The position numbers and the translations under genes were made by a program. From Calliopsis andreniformis (Eukaryota > Arthropoda > Insecta > Hymenoptera > Andrenidae), in contig NW_027480599.1 in the NCBI RefSeq assembly GCF_051401765.1, positions 682,001 to 746,000 of the forward strand: a DNA stretch of 64,000 nucleotides, given 5' to 3'. Below the pieces are notes generated by a model, which did not search any database, was not told where the DNA came from, and saw only the letters and a program-made list of their open reading frames with translations. Each line of letters opens with the position of its first letter. Position 1 is the first letter of the stretch. Shown here piece after piece: positions 63,301 through 64,000 of this stretch.

Positions 63301-64000
63301 CTCAATATTCATTCCTCAATACTCAATCTTCAATCCTCAATCCTCAATCCTCAATCCACAATCCTCAATCCTCAATCCTCAATCTTCAATCCTCAATCCT
63401 CAATCATCAATCTTCAATCCTCAATACTCAATCTGCAATCCTCAATCCTCAAACCTCAATCCTCAATCCTCATTCTTCAATCCTCAATACCCAATCCTCA
63501 ATCTTCAATCCTCAATCCTCAATCCTCAATTCTCAACCCTCAATCCTTAATCCTCAGACCTCAAACATCAATATTCAACCCTCAGTCCTCGTCCTCAATC
63601 CACAACCCTCAATCCTCAGTCCTCAATATTGAAACGTCAATATTCAATCTTCAATCGTCAATCCTCAATCCTCAATCCTCAATTCTCAATCCTCAATCTT
63701 CAATCCTCAATCCTCAATCCTCAATACTCAATCCTCAATCTTCAATCCTCAATTCTCAACACTCAATACTCAATCCTCAATCATCAATCCTCAATCCCCA
63801 ATCCTCAATCTTCAATCCTCAACCTCAATCCTCAATCCTCAATCCTCAATGCTCAATCTTCAATCCTCAATACTCAATCCTCAATCCTCAATCCTCAATC
63901 CTCAATCCTCAATCCTCAATCCTCAATACTCAATCTGCAATCCTCAATCCTCAATCCTCAATCCTAAATCCTCATTCTTCAATCCTCAATACCCAATTCT

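Larger units (their letters stand above)
1..64000. repeat. Heptamer satellite array (TCAATCC)n, whole window
   Basis: Every line of the window resolves into 7-bp units of TCAATCC or one- to three-base variants of it. The plus strand has about 3/7 C, 2/7 A and 2/7 T and almost no G; G appears only in variant units, very roughly one per 50-100 bases by eye. Orientation is constant and no inverted block (runs of GGATTGA on the plus strand) was seen. Even the stretches that look unlike the repeat keep the 7-bp register, for example CTCAATA-GAATATT-CTGAATA. Occasional 6- or 8-bp units such as CTCATC or CTCAATTT shift the phase. Both ends of the window lie inside the array, so its true size is unknown. 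Satellites of this kind are typical of eukaryotic heterochromatin; host and chromosomal location are not determinable from this sequence. Confidence 0.97.

Noticed and set aside
1..64000. Telomeric repeat array
   Set aside because: One orientation and a G-rich strand fit loosely, but GGATTGA lacks a GGG run, is not a telomere heptamer I know, and the array is heavily degenerate with module structure, unlike telomerase-made DNA.
1..64000. CRISPR array or bacterial tandem repeat locus
   Set aside because: There are no repeats of 23-47 bp separated by unique spacers; repeats and 'spacers' are all the same heptamer, and no cas-like gene exists.
1..64000. tRNA, rRNA or other structured RNA genes
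   Set aside because: With G almost absent from the plus strand, neither strand can form the required helices; no tRNA T-loop or rRNA-like strings were seen.

Overview
The whole 64 kb window is one uninterrupted, degenerate satellite DNA array built on a 7-bp unit, TCAATCC (equivalently CCTCAAT; GGATTGA on the other strand). I find no convincing protein gene, RNA gene, transposon, CRISPR array or unique-sequence island. At 7 bp per unit the window holds roughly 9,100 heptamers, all in the same orientation. Perfect runs are short (about 11 units is the longest I saw, near 41,714-41,790). Between them sit point variants such as TCAATCT, TCAATAC, TCAACCC, TCAAACC, TCAGTCC, TCATTCC and TCAATTC, plus occasional 1-nt indels. 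A long, variant-rich array with higher-order structure points to constitutive heterochromatin of a eukaryote (pericentromeric, subtelomeric, sex-chromosome or supernumerary-chromosome DNA). The sequence gives no basis for naming the species.

The information lies in the order of variant heptamers, which forms a mosaic of higher-order modules rather than one regular repeat. (1) Positions 1 to about 15,400 carry 'alpha/beta' modules (about 405 bp and 1 kb), with a 2.5-kb block repeated at 3.26-3.28 kb spacing (10,020-12,540 and 13,280-15,820). (2) From 16,690 to 59,140 a diverged 'B island' of about 150 bp recurs. (3) From 20,940 to 58,210 a cassette of about 400-450 bp, marked by AAGACACAACC followed by GAATATTCTGAATA, recurs 14 times, two of them partial. 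(4) From 36,465 onward, modules rich in CCAATCCTAGATCC appear. (5) From 44,230 onward, GAACATCC islands and hairpin islands dominate, with large repeated blocks at offsets of 1,018, 4,831, about 7,312, 15,258 and about 16,015 bp, and a nearly identical 307-bp tandem duplication at 56,119-56,732. Stretches between listed modules (for example 7,390-10,020, 15,825-16,690, 19,480-20,580 and 63,300-64,000) are the same heptamer satellite with no additional feature I can support.

The many forward open frames (up to 576 codons, at 38,598-40,328) are a by-product of the repeat. Seven and three are coprime, so all three forward frames of TCAATCC read the same stop-free heptapeptide SSILNPQ in rotation, while every reverse frame meets TGA once per 21 nt. 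The frames overlap each other, end at random point variants, and are not called as genes. There is therefore no gene circuit here; the notable biology is the satellite's structure, strand asymmetry and history of duplication.

Module boundaries below were read by eye from matching variant strings and are approximate, usually within some tens of bases; offsets quoted as exact were computed from aligned landmark positions.
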